Under the pieces are notes generated by a model. It saw only the letters and a list, made by a program, of their open reading frames with translations, did not search any database and was not told the origin of the DNA. From assembly GCA_003254925.1 (NCBI GenBank), contig QANZ01030519.1:1-64000 (forward strand): 64,000 nucleotides of DNA, in the 5' to 3' direction. This document shows, one piece after another, positions 21,387 to 34,900 of the stretch. Position 1 is the stretch's first letter, and each line of letters starts with the position of its first letter. The position numbers and the translations under genes were made by a program. Origin of the DNA: Chamaecrista fasciculata (taxonomy: Eukaryota; Streptophyta; Magnoliopsida; Fabales; Fabaceae).

Positions 21387-21709
21387 AGCCTGCTATTGAA
21401 AGTAATGTGACCCAAACTTTCATTCTCACTTAGCTGTTGGTGGATAATGTTTGGTAGAGTTTAAGCATGAGGGAATGTCAATAATATTTATAAACTTGAA
21501 TCTCCAAAGATGCTTCTTGTTTCCAATGGACGGCTGCATTTAATTTAATATTTTTCCACCATAGTGACCAATGATAAAAACGAGGCTCCAACACATTCTT
21601 AAGCATAGGTGAAGGAAGTAAATGTCAATCTTCTTAGAGTGAGAACAAAAGATTTTCCTAGAGAGGATAAGAAAGAATCAAACCTTCCTCAAAATTAACT
21701 CCATGGTTG

Positions 21710-24700
21710 TCAAGTTTGCAAACACATCCTTGTGCCAAGATCATACTCCCACAAACTTGATAAAACCTGACGCTCCAACTTCTTCAGCCTCCCATTGATC
21801 CAATTGTTATGGATAATTAAACATCCCTTCTTCAAACATGTTCCTTTGACGTCTTTTTCTCGCCAAAAATCTAGATAAGCGCCGTTTGGGAAAAGGTCTC
21901 TATCTAAGAAGTGAACTGTCAGGTTAGTTTCAGGTTCCACACACATATTATCACCAACTCTGTTGATTCCACCTTCCCCACATAACATGTCATAAAAGCT
22001 TGGCTGCTCAGATAACCCTGAAGTTGCTGCATGCTGAACCACTTTCTCCAAAGCAGAAATTGTTTGACCATCAGAATGAGCAAAGTAGAAGCCAGAGTTC
22101 AAGCGTCTGGGTAGGTTTATTGGTCCTACACATGATAATAAAAAAATTGTTGGAAAGTTTATTGTCTTTATTAAATGGGGCAAAAAGAATAGAGACATAC
22201 TTTCTCTCATTTGTGTATATCTATGAAAATAGTTTAGCAAATAATGGAGATTCTGTTAAAATTTAAGTGACATATGAGTTGACAACTCAATCTTTGAAAG
22301 TCTACTTTACACATTTTAGTCCTTGAAAGTCATGGAGGCAATACAACTTAGTTTGCAAGAACAAAAGGACTTAAATGTATTAGTATCACGACTTCCAGGG
22401 ACTAAATAGTGTAAATTGGACTTTCAGAGATTGAATTGTTAGCTCGTGTATCTTTCAAGGATTAATTTATTTTGTTTACTCCAAGTATATTGTAAAACTT
22501 AAAATTTTACCATTATCAATTCATAATATATAAGAATCTTTTCCTGAGTTGGGAGAAGGAAAAAATGTGAATATTAACGCCGAGATTCTGTAATAGCCTC
22601 ACCTTGTTTATTGAATTCATCAGATTGTGCAGCAAGTACCGCAGGGCCAAAAGATTGAAGCGATGGAACTGGGTTTTTAAACCAATATATATCTACATCA
22701 CTGAGAAGTACATTGTAGCCTAGCTTGAGTATTTTCAAAACAAGTCTGGACTTCACTTTTGTCACCCTCTGAAAGCACTTTGTTCCAAAGTGGCAGTCAT
22801 TATAACTGATATTGCTTGGAGCTAAAGGATCCTTGAAAACAGGAATTCCCTAAACCATACAAACGAAGAACAAATGAGGAAAATCAAATCCTAATGTAGA
22901 AAACTGACTGCTGTTAAATGGTTAAAATAAGCTTTTAGAACTGATAAATGGTAATGGTGCCACAAAACACTAGGAAGAACACATTAATATCTAAATAGTA
23001 TTAATAATCGTAAGGCAATAAGCATGGTGCATGCTTGTGGACAAAATTTAAGGGGGTCAACATTAGTTGACAGGAGTCTCAAATTATCAATTATATTGTA
23101 AGAAATTGCAACGTGTAGCCTCCAAAAGGCCCACCACAATATAAAAGAGCACTGATAACAAACATTACATTCTTTACATGCTGAATTGAACATTTAGAAA
23201 GCTATTAACAAGATCCAAAGTTCGTAATACTACTAATTCTAGCAAATAAGATCAACTGCTAGATTTGTGGTTAGTGTCAAACACCAATATAACATTCCTA
23301 AATAAATTAGAACGTGTGCAAATTTCATTGTTCCAAAGAAACTAGAAAATACCTGTAAGATGGAGAACTCATAGGTTTCCTGATCAAGAGCACAAACAAG
23401 AAAATTAGCAACTGAGAGGCGACGCAATCTACAAACCCAACTCATGAGCATGTCCTTGTAACTGTACCCAGCAACTGTAAGTATAACTGTCTTATTCTTG
23501 TCTGAAATGATTGATAGGATTGATTCTAAAGAGAATGGAAGCTCCAATGGTTCTGAAAGTATCATCTTATCTTTAAGAGAGCAATCAGATATTTTGTTTG
23601 GTGATCTCTGACCAGCAATGCAAGACATTAATTTTTTTTGTAACCAAGATTGAAAAACATTCCCTTTCCATAGGTTCACAAAACCTGGTTGTCCAACAGG
23701 ATAAGCAACATTTTTCTTTGGGTCGATTATAACATAACGATTACCACATTTCAAAAGTTTGAGCAGGCTAGAATAATTCGCTTCTTTATAAAAGAACGAG
23801 CCGTAGTGTGCCCCTATATGAGAATTGCCAATGTACTCCCATTTTCTCTTTTCAATATCTAAAGCAGCAGAATCCTCAATTGTTGGATGAAAATCATCCT
23901 TGCCGTTCAGATGGATACTTGTGATGGTCCAACTAGCATCAAACACTAATCTTAACTCAGATGACATGGCTTCATGAATTATCCAACTGTTATGTATACC
24001 CTTCCCAAACAAGAAAGGAGGAAGAACTCCATCATGTAGGGGCACATCCTTGTTGTTCCATGCTATGAGCATTTTCATATTACAATGATCCCATTGCCAA
24101 TTCTGTTGAAGTACTTCATGCAACTGGAGAAAAAAAACTTTGATCAGTTATGTTGATTTGAAATATCAGTTGTGTTATTTGTTGTACATGATTTTGTACT
24201 TTCTCTGGGATCTTCAAATAAATTTATAATAAATTAATGATTTGGTCCCTAAAAGATGGTAAAATTCACAATTTAGTGTTTGCAAGATAAAATTATAAGA
24301 TTTCGTCTTCAAAAGATATAATTACAATCAATTTAATCCTGTTGTTAAAGATACTGACTAAAATATTATGACAAATTTATTATGATTCTAAATTTTGTTG
24401 ACATTATACTTAATAATGATATCAAAAAATTATATTAGCCATTAATCTTGAATTAAGATCTTTATAAAAAGAACTAAACTGATTTTAATTGGATTTTTTA
24501 GGGACTCAATTTTATAATTTCATCTTTTAAGGACTAAATTGAGATCTGAGATATTTATCATCTTCCAGGGACCAAATAATTAATTTAGTCATACCTTGTG
24601 GATCTGAATCCGTTTCCCATTATCTGTCTGCCAGTGATTCCCGGACTCATCCAAGTAGAATGGAAAATGAGAAACATTTCGAGATGGAGCAACAAGAATC

Positions 24701-27058
24701 CAATCATGGTCAAGTTCATATGCATGATTTAAGGTGGAGATGAGTCCAGAAATGATAATGGTTTCAGGATCAACTATGACATGTACGTCTGATGTGAAGG
24801 AGCGTGATTTTGCAATCATAGAATGGAAAAATGGAGTACCAAGGAAGCTGGTGGACACATAAAAAGCACATGTTAGAGGGGATTATAGGGCTTTCTTTCC
24901 TTGCACATTAGGCAACAATTCCTTTCCTTATCTTCACAGGGAAAAGCCTCATCAATCATCGTCATGAAATTTTATATCTTGTTTTAAGGCTCATAAGAGA
25001 TTTGATTTGACCCTAGCTGCTTCCTTGTTACTTCAACAAACATACCAAAAGACAGAAGAACTTCTCTGAATGACATATTTTTCTCACACTGTCAAAAATC
25101 AGGTTTCTTTGTGATTGATCCTAAAACTTTAGTACCTATAAACTACTTTTGCCCTGTATATAGTGAAATAATGTTTTGTCTTCGCATATTGATCAGGTGA
25201 CTAAATGGCAGATGTTATTGTGACTAAATTGCGAGAATTTGCAGGGAAGACAACGAGGAAATGGTGTATTTTGGAGGAAATCAAAAACTCGAAAAGTGAC
25301 AAAAACGGTGCCAAGTGAAAACGCACCGTATTATATTAGTTAAATAGTACGTTTTCACGTTAAAACTTCAAAGTGATGTGGCGCAAGGAGGAAGTGTGGA
25401 TGAGATGGACAGAATGCAAAATTCACAAAGTCTTGATATTTTCATCAGCATGCTTACAAAATTTGCATAGAACACTCTTAACTAGGCTCAGCTCTACACT
25501 ACACTACAAAACAAATTTCTTAGGTTCAACAATAAACAGATGAACACTTGTTTCTTCCTTCCTTTCTTGTAAATATTAAAAAATGACAGAGATCATATTT
25601 TCTTAAGCACCTCAATAAAATGCTTTAGGTAATAGGAATTATGGTTTTTTTCAAAAAAAAAGAAAAGAAAAATAAATAAAGGCAATGATATTTCTTTTTA
25701 TTCTTAAATTTAGAGTTAGGTTTCAATTTTATTCTTTAAATTTGATTAATTTCACTTTAGTCTCTTCACTTTAAACAATCAAACAGACAAAAAATTCATA
25801 ACTTTTAACATTATTAATTTATTCAAATCAAAAATATTAAACTTGAGATATTTTTATTTATTTATTTTATATAATACTTTATAGATCATTAATATCATTA
25901 ACAGTATTTAAGATTAAATTTTTTTTATTATCATTTTTCGAAAGTTACCGCATAAAATCTAATGAGAAAATTATCATTGGTCCCTATATTTTACTCAAAA
26001 TATTAACTTAGCCCCTATATTTTTTTTTAAAAAAAAAAACAATCTCTATACTTCATAAATCTTTAAATTATAATTCTTAATACCTTATTATGTGATAATT
26101 TTATTTTTTATACTTCATTGTTAATTTATTACATTGGTATAAAATTAATTTATCACATACCAATGTAATACTAAGAAAGATTCTTAGTTAACTCTAAATA
26201 AATACTTACGTGATAAATTTAGATATTAAAGACTAAAACTTAAATATTTATAAAGTATAAAGATTTACTTTTTTTAAAAAAAAAAAACCACGAATATAGG
26301 GATTGAATTAAGATTACATGTAAGATATAGGGACTAAATGTCCGAAATGAATTATATTTGTATGCATAAAAGCCAGATTGACTGAACATTTTCTTCAAGT
26401 ATCCTAACTCTTAAGAAAAGACAGAGTTTCACAGAACAGACAAAAATAGCATCCATGGCCTTTAAGCTCTAGCACTGTGGAATATACGAAGATGTATCTA
26501 TCATCATGATTATTACAGATAGAAGATGTAAAAATAAGTAAGATAGTTTACTTACGTGAAATCGATATCGGCATTGACCAGAACTCGAGAATCGAACGCG
26601 CCAGCGAAAGAGGAAACCGATGAGTGTTGGCTGAACAGAACAACCGTAACGTGTGGAGAAAGAGCGAGCCACGATCTCACCGCTAGGCTCTGTTTGGTTG
26701 CAGTAGAACCAGTGAAAGGCTTAGGCGCTGTGAAAATGGTGATACTCAGATTTCTGGAATTCGAGATAATAGCGTTTTTTAGGTTTTTTGTGGTTGAAAT
26801 TTTGGTCCGATCCGTCGTAAGCGAAGGCAATCGCTGAGTGGCGTAGAGAGAGAGGAGAATCAACGCGAATCCGGATAGCCAAATAGACCATAGCTCCAGC
26901 TGAAATGCCTGTTAATTAATTAATCGGATTCAACGCAAAATTAGTTAATCAGAGAAGAAACGATCGATCGAGGGATTTGAAAGACGGAGAAATTATGAGA
27001 AATGCAATTCAGAATTCAATACGGAGAATCAAGAGAGGAACTAAGAAAGTACCTTCAT
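21710..27058 (-). CDS. RAY1: GT77 beta-arabinofuranosyltransferase RAY1-like
   Basis: Six exons on the minus strand: 27058-27053 (Met-Lys only), 26908-26556, 24847-24595, 24123-23353, 22849-22603 and 22125-21710. All borders are GT-AG and phases agree, giving 681 residues. Residues 1-7 precede a single membrane anchor (LWSIWLSGFALILLSLYA), the type II topology of Golgi glycosyltransferases. The lumenal part starts with SITIFTAPKPF and FLGTPFFHSMIAK blocks. The nucleotide-diphospho-sugar transferase fold carries the DxD motif at D512-V-D514 (NVLLSDVDIYWFKNP), and LNSGFYFAHS and GCLIIHNNWINGRLKK lie near the C terminus. RAY1 in Arabidopsis is needed for normal arabinose content of arabinogalactan proteins. 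The two-codon first exon makes the start easy to miss; RT-PCR would settle it. Introns 2, 3 and 5 hold MITEs. Confidence 0.93.
22262..22465. repeat. MITE in RAY1 intron 5 (same family as 59100-59320)
   Basis: Inverted ends ATGAGTTGACAACTCAATCTTTGAAAGTC / GACTTTCAGAGATTGAATTGTTAGCTCGTG. A second copy with the same order of motifs lies in intron 3 of the TPR gene. Confidence 0.6.
24228..24590. repeat. MITE abutting the RAY1 exon 3 donor
   Basis: Ends AAATTAATGATTTGGTCCC and GGGACCAAATAATTAATTT form an inverted pair, with TTAAGGACT / AGATAAAATTATAAG blocks inside. The right edge is only a few bases from the exon 3 splice donor (24594-24593). No clear target duplication. Confidence 0.6.
25965..26345. 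repeat. MITE-like inverted repeat in RAY1 intron 2
   Basis: Left block CATTGGTCCCTATATTTTACTC pairs with right block GATATAGGGACTAAATG, with further pairing of CCCCTATATTTTTT with GAATATAGGGATTG. No coding. Confidence 0.5.
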
Positions 27059-28904
27059 AGCTAGGTGTGCGTAATGTTGAGAAAAATGGAAGGAGCTAGG
27101 TTCAACGTTGAAGAGTGTGTGTGGTTTAGAAGATTGAATTGCGAAAAGTGAAGATTCAAGTATTGAACTGAAAGAATCAAAGAAATGTTGAAAATATTGA
27201 ATGAAATATTGCGCAAGTAACGAACGCACCGAGATGGATGCATTGGACATGTGAGCTATGGCGTCACAAACACGTCAGCTTCCGTCAAACTCAGAGGTCT
27301 TCATTTTTCACGGCGTCGTTCGTTATGTATTTCAAATTTTGTATTTTTGTTTTGATTTTGACGAAGGACGGAATGAGACAGAAAAAAAGGCCAAACTGCA
27401 AATTTAGTCATATGTATTTTTCTCACTTTTCAATTTAGTCCTATATCTTTTTTTTGTTGCATTTTTAGTCTCATATCTTTAGGTCAGGTTCTCATTTGAT
27501 CTCATGTATTTTTTGTTGCAGATTTGATCTTATATCTTTGGATCCATTGCAGGATTGGTCTTATATCTTTTAGTTAGGTGCAGAAGTGGTCTCATATCTT
27601 TGTAAAAGGATCAATTAATGATTGATCATTTTATAAATATATGAGACTAATTATATAACACAACCAAAAGATATAAGACTAAAAAAATATATAAGACCAA
27701 ATTAGGACCTTTTTGCAAAGATATGAGACCAAAAGTACAACAAAGAGGCCAAATTAAAAACCTAGCAAAAGATATGGACCAAATTTGCGTTGTGACCAAA
27801 AAAAAGTAAAGATGATACAAAGTCAAAAGTCAACGACTCCTCCGGTTTTGGTAAACTTGTCACACAAGTAACAATATTTAACAGAATGTTTGGTAATTAA
27901 CAAGAGATTGAAAAGGAGGGGAATTGAAGGTTAATTATTCATAATCTTTTTCCCTCCTTGTTTAGTAATAATTTTAAATATTTTGAATTCATACAAGGGA
28001 AAGAAAATAGAAGATTAAACAAAAAAGATATTGCAATCTTCCTCTTTTTCTCCATAATCTCGTTCTCTTCACAGTCTTCAATCTATATACAAACATACAA
28101 GTGGGTCCTGAGTAAGGAGCATGATTTAATACAAACTAATTATTAGTCCGAGTTCCAGATTTGGTTTAGATTTTCTTGACTTGGATTGGTGGTTTTTCTT
28201 ACTCTTATTACAACAAATCGTAACAACTTTGTAATATTCCATGATAAAAAAAATAAACTCTGTTTGAGTCTAACTCTAGTATTATGCAAAGAGTAAAAAT
28301 AAAGACAATGAAACATTATAGGGGAGTAAAAAAAAAGGCAAAATTTTCTACAAGTCCCTTTTTTTAAAAGAAAAAAAAAACACGAATACCATGCAGTCGT
28401 TCACACAAATGAAAATTGGAAGGAAGAAAATAAAAGAAAATAAACAAATAAGGAAAGCGCTAAAACACTTTAATAAGGGATCTGCAATACTGAATAATTC
28501 AGCTAAGTCATACATTGAAGTTCGAATTTCATTCCCATCTACAGAATAGGTCACTAGGAATTAGGACACTCATAAGATTAAACACTATGTATGAACTTGT
28601 AATGGAGGAGATGGAAGATGCAGAGATAATAGATTTTTCTTCCTTTATGTCAAAACACATTACAATAAAAATCCAACCCTAGCACCATTTCCTCTAACTC
28701 TACCGCCAGAACCGAAAGAAACAGGAAAATAGCAGGTATGGATATAGTGAACCCAGAAAAATCATGTTTCAAATAAAACTCTCTCTGGCATTCTTCATGA
28801 AGTGCAGCTTTCACAAACTTCACACCTAAACCCTCCAAATTTCCGTTCTCATCGGCAGAATCTTGTATATGCCCGTCCATGTCTTTATCCGTCTTTTCAG
28901 CTTA
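27059..28904. other. Spacer between RAY1 and the RS-tailed gene
   Basis: Contains the RAY1 5' region, a MITE at 27389-27797 and AT-rich DNA. No recognisable gene. The small ORFs at 27061-27250, 27958-28146 and 28348-28554 have no family signature. Confidence 0.5.
27389..27797. mobile_element. MITE of a GGCCAAA-ended family, copy A
   Basis: Starts GGCCAAACTGCAAATTTAGTC and ends GGACCAAATTTGCGTTGTGACC, an inverted pair. Repeated CATATCTTT/AAAGATATGA motifs fill both arms. Flanks are A-rich (AGAAAAAAA / AAAAAAAAG), so a 9-bp duplication is possible but not provable. Relatives: 56661-57095 and 60454-60884. Confidence 0.65.
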
Positions 28905-31900
28905 TCACCTTTTCCGTCGAACAGGTGACCGGGATCTTGATCTCCTTCCTCTGCATTAAGCAAAAACAGTAATAAACAAGGCAGCACCAGAAGGTGAATA
29001 TTAAGAAGCCTGACAAATTCACCTGCGTGGCTTATTCTTATATGATGGTGGTAGTTTGTCTCAAAAACATAAATCATAATCACAGACAACTTTATGGCAA
29101 CAAACCTGGAAACATCAAGAGAAGAGTAGGGAGAATGCCTGCGCTGAGAATGCTTGCTATGAGGAGACCGCGAAACTTGTCTAAAAATGAAACCACCGTA
29201 CTGACTTGGTGAGTTAAAGGTATACATAATTTAGGACAGAAACTCAACCTTGTACAGAGTCAAAACTCCATAGGAAGCAGCCTGTTACTGTAAATCTTTT
29301 TGTGTTTTTGATTAATAGAATAGAAGATACAATCAAAGTTTACCAGCTATTAAAACCTCAATATAAAACTAGAAACTTACTAGTGATATCCTTCCCTATT
29401 CCAATTAGATACAACCAATCCAGGGGAAAGAAATTAAAAACCATACTTTCAGGGCATACAACCAGAGAGGAATGCCCAAACATTACACTTGTAGGTGCAT
29501 GTAAGAGGTTGTATTTTTCTGTAAAACTCATACAGTAAGATGACTTCCAAGAGATTGGATGTGATTTCATCATTAGAATACCCCCTAAAATGCTAAAATC
29601 TTTGACCTAAATGTGCTAACAGAAACTAGGAATAATAAGTTAATTATCACTAAAGGCACAACAAATTATATCTAAACTCTGGGTCTATCTGCAACTCTGA
29701 AAAAAGTTGCATTTATATGCAACAGTAATCTCATAAATCATGGAAGTTAGCCAGGCAGAAGCACACTCTGGTTGGTGATGACACATGCCATATATCTAGT
29801 AGCAAGAATCCGCGGCCTAAAAATATATTTCTGAGAGCCCAAAATGTAAAACAAAATTGAATGAATACAGAAAACTCAAGGCTCAAACAGGGTCATGAAT
29901 CAGAACTAGAAATACAACTTTCTGGTCTTTGACAGGTGAGCTCAGTTACTTCAGTCACAACAATTTAGGTTAGTGATTGACAATGACATCAGAAGAAAGT
30001 TGACCTAAAGCTGAAACCGGGGATGAAAGTACAGATACACAAGCATACAAACAAGATAAAGGATAGACCATATGTCTAATAAACCATAAACCCAAATTCT
30101 CGGCACCGTACCAAATAAAAAATCAAACAGTTCAGCCAGGTAATAAGGTAGGAAAAGTTATCACTGAAATCACCGAGGTTCTATTAAAAATGATAAGCAA
30201 TAGAAATATATGTAAGAACACAAAGTAAAAGGGAGTTAATGGTGGTTAATGCATTATATATCTGAAGGAGGGGGGGGGGGGGGAGATTGCTTTAAACAAA
30301 GCAGCTCATCTGTATATCTGCAGACTGCAAGCTCCGAAACACCTAAAACACAATATTGCAAACCTAAATATAAAGTAACAAATGTCTTTATAAACAATAC
30401 CTTCTTCTAGACCTGACTGGAGATGGTGATAAGTCACGTTTTCTTGAGTGCAGCTTCCTGCAGTGAAAAAAATGTTATGGTGCACCGTATATGACAACCA
30501 GATGAAGAAGGTTAAATGAACATCGGTTCTAAACCTTTTCGAGCCATCTGAGCCTTCACTTGATTCACTGTTATGGTTAACCGCCTGGTCCCTGCCGCTT
30601 CTACCTCTACTGCTTACTGAAGATGAACGTTTCCTTCTATGCCTGTCAGACTTACTTGCATCTTTGTGCCTTGATTTATGTTCCCCCTTATCCCTTGTAT
30701 GTTCCTTTCGTCGGTTAGTGTCTTCCACGGTACTACCTCTACGGGCCTTTTCTGGTTCCTTATTTTCACCCTTGACATCAACATGCGAAGACCTTTTCCT
30801 TGATTCAGATTCCTTTGCCTTTTCCCCGTGTCTGACATTGTGATCTTTCGCCCTTTCTTTTGTCTCATTGCTGTCATCTGCTTTTTCCTTTTTCTGGTGT
30901 CTTTCATCCTTTCTTCTATGATTCTCATTACTTTTCTCATCTCCCTTAGTCTTACTATTTTGTACATCCTTAGTGAAGTCCTCGAAAGAATTCCTGTCAT
31001 GTCGATCAACTTTCTCTGTTCTTATTCTGCTGTCACTAATTTGAAGATCTTCAGTTGTTTTATCAACACCAGCAGTCTTCCCGTTAGATCTATCATGCCT
31101 TCTTTCAAAAGCATTGAGCTCATTGTCCCCATCTTCAGAAACTACCTTGGAAGGATGTGAATGATCCAATTTTTTGGTCACCTTATCATCATGCAACTGG
31201 CCAATAGCAGCACCATTGCTAGTTTTGGATAGTGATGAGCTCGTATTGCCCAAATTACTCATTAAATTTGTTTGACTTTTACCATTCTCTTCAAATTTTA
31301 ATTGGGAATTTCCATTATTTGACACATCAGGCATACCATCTGATGACTTCTTAATGCTTGACTGATGAGCAGCATCTTTTAAAGGAGTTGGCATGCTGGA
31401 ACTGTCCATCTCATCATCTCCATCCTCATTATCTGAAGCATAATTTCCAAGACCTAAAACATCTCCAGGAGAGCTGGAATTAGATTTTTCACCGGCGGCA
31501 TCATGTTCAGGTTGCTTGACTTTGACAGGAACTAGAACCTTCGCAGATGCTTTTGGAACAGTAGCTGAGGGTGGAGATGTTGACGACTTATGGTTTGAGG
31601 CAAGAGCATTGTGAACAACTGCAAAACGAAATCAGAAGAACTTATAAAATTCAGGAGTCCAGAAAGTTAAGAATCAAATAATCCATTGCAACTAGAGCAT
31701 AAAAGGGAAAACTTGAGAGCATCAGAATATTACCTTCTGAAGTCAGATCATCCTCATTAATAACTTTAGTTGCAATTTCATCAAACAGCTCATCAGTGAC
31801 CTGCTAAGAATCTTTAGTTAGTTTTGCCTTAGATAGATGAGGAACAACATAACTTGTATATTTAACAAAGCTAACCTTCAAAAGAACTTCGGTTAGAACA

Positions 31901-34900
31901 CGCTTTATTTCCTGGTTAATTGCAGCAGTTCTAGCTTCTTCAACATAATCCTACATAAAAGAAAGTATTAAATTGCTAAGACAAGGAAAGAAGACAATAA
32001 TGCTAATACAAAAAAACGCTGGTTTCAGAAAAAGAACATTAACATTAATATTCAGTGAAGAATAAAACCTCTTCATCTTCCTCCTCTTCAGCTGATCTAG
32101 AAGACTCAATGCTTTTGCTATCTGCCTCGTCGCCCTTCACATAAGATCTATCAACACCATCATCCATATATTTTGTTTCCTCCCTAGAATGCTCAACAGA
32201 AGGAGCAGAAATAACAGTTTTCTTTATTTCCTCTCTCAACCAATTAGGGACTGAGGCCTGAAAATTACTTGCAAAATCAGATTAATGGTGTATATCCAAC
32301 CAACAACAAACTTTTCACAATATGTATAGTTACCTTCTTAGGACGTTCAGGCACACCAGAAACCCCATATGCCTCAGCAGAGAAAGCAGCAGTAGGATGA
32401 ACTGCAGCTCCAGCATTAAGGGAAAAAGGTGCACCACCTGGTGGTATTGTAGGAGGAAGACCAGGTCCAGGAAACCTTCCAAATGGCGGTGCCATATGCC
32501 CCGGAACAGAAGAATGTGAAGTAATAGAAGGGTCATGCTGTGAGATTAACTAAATGTCAGCATATTCACATAAAACCGAAGCCTTTTTGTGTTTGTGTTG
32601 GTTGGGGGGGAGGGGTGGCAAAGCAGGGAAGGAATGGGTGGAGAGAATCAAAATCATTACCTGTGGCCCTGAGGCAAGAACCGGAGGGATGGGTGGATAT
32701 GAAACACCAGGTGCCACAGGTGGAGCCCAATTATTTATAGTAGGCACTCCACTCACAGGATCAATGCCTCTGATAGAAGTGGCCGAATCATGATGACCAT
32801 AAGTTGATTGCATTTGTAAGTCACCTTCACGATTAAACCTAGGTGCAAAATCAAGAGGCTGATCAGCAAGACTGATAGCTGGGTCCACTGAATGGCTTCC
32901 AGATGCAAAGGATGCTTGCATTGATTGTTGCATGTGCTGCTGTTCCTGAGATGAGGAATTTGACATATGCAACATTGCGTATGAATGCTGATTTTGATCA
33001 GCAGCATCATTACCTGTCATTTAAATCATCAGTCAGAGTAAAAGCAAAAAATACACAATGGAAGAAAGGAATATTGAAGTTCAAAATAGGTTCTAGAGGC
33101 CTAGAATCCTGATCCTCAAATTCAAGCAGTAGGTTACAGCCTTACACACTACTTTTTTTGTAAAATAACCCAACTTCAAATTTCATTTGATCAGTAATAA
33201 AACCGCTATAGTAATATCAGAACTCATCAAGGCTAACAAAATGAAAGTATATCAAGGGAGGCAGTTCCTCTAACTTATAAATTCAAATAATCAACATTTA
33301 TGTACTACAATTACAAATAACCCAAAACAACAATAACTGCATAAGTTGATCATAAATCATGGGAAAATAACAATAACAATAATCAGGCATTCGCAAAACC
33401 TAGAATGGGAAGAATTCCACAATAATGTCAGTAAAAGGTTGCTAGATTTGTTTGCTTTATAATGCATATATAATATCTTCTGTCACTACTTTAAAATTAT
33501 CCCAGCAACCAATTCAAGAGATTGCTCTTAAAAGCTGTCTGAAATTCAACATAATCAGTTAATTGTCCCATAAAATATAATATGGATAAAATTTATCACA
33601 CGTCCAATAGTCTAGCTTGCCTATTTTATATATCTTAATTGAATGCTAAAGTTTCCAATCAAGGTGCTGTTCACATCAGTTAAAAAGGATTGTCTGTAAT
33701 TCTACCTTAAACCATGTTCTCTGATTTCAACAGTGTAACATGATAAAGTATCATAATAAAGGGTGTAAAAGGGTATGCAATTCTTTAGCCAAGTGGTTCC
33801 ATTAAATGTGTCACAAGGTTATTTCTGTCAGTCAGACACTGAGGTACTATATAAAGTTTAAGTCCCATAACTCCTACATCCTATGTTAGTAGCAAAAATG
33901 TCCAGCATAAAGAAAGATAACAGGAAATATTTGGACAGATACTAGTGTAGTAGTTAGGTAGGTAATGATGTATAATCAAGTGGTTACTCGATATTGCTCA
34001 ATCACCACGAAGGATAGGTATAAATATGACTCAATATTACAATCCTAGGAATGCAGGAATCAGATATAGGTAAAATGGGGAAAAAAAGAGAGAAAAAATA
34101 ACATTGTTTCCAAGGAGTATAGCCAAAAAAAGATAATGCAGATATATTTTGAAAAAAGAAACTGCTATAAATGTATTGTGTTATATTACAAAAGTGAGTC
34201 CAGGGGGCACCTAGTCCAGCACAAATGCACAAGCATATTAATGTGATCTACTTCATTGATCTAAAAATGTTTATAAGATCTGTAATAAGAATTTGTTAGT
34301 AAGACAAGGAATGTGAGAATATCTTTTGTTTAGGAAAGAGATGGAAAAGGCAATGAGGCAGGATTAAGAGGGATTTGGACCAAACTTAAAGGGTAGTTGG
34401 GGAAAAGAGCTGGAAATATTTAAAATATGACATTTAGAAAATAAATTGAAAATATTTTCTTAGAATAGGTTCTCATCACAAATACTAAAGGGGAAATATA
34501 GAATATTCATTTATGAGCCATTTCCATAGAATTCTGGAGCAATGCTTCACTAGCAAATTCAATATACCAAATAAATAATTACCTGTAACAGAATTATAAC
34601 TAGAAGGTACCTCCTGCTGATGAACTGATGGGTTTGTAGGTACGGTTCCTTGATGTTGAAATGCAACAGTTGGATCTCCAGTAGCGGTTCCATCTCTAGC
34701 ATTGTAAGATAGATGTCCATCTGATGTGTAGGATGTCTCAGAACTGACAGATGCAGCTTCCTGCTGATGTCCTGGAAGTCGTTGCATAGATGCGTCTGAA
34801 ACAGAAAATTGTGAATAGCTTGACAATGGATGAGAATGGTTTTGAAGATCAGTATGTCGTGAATCAACAGATTGTTGATACTGATCATGAAAATGACTTT

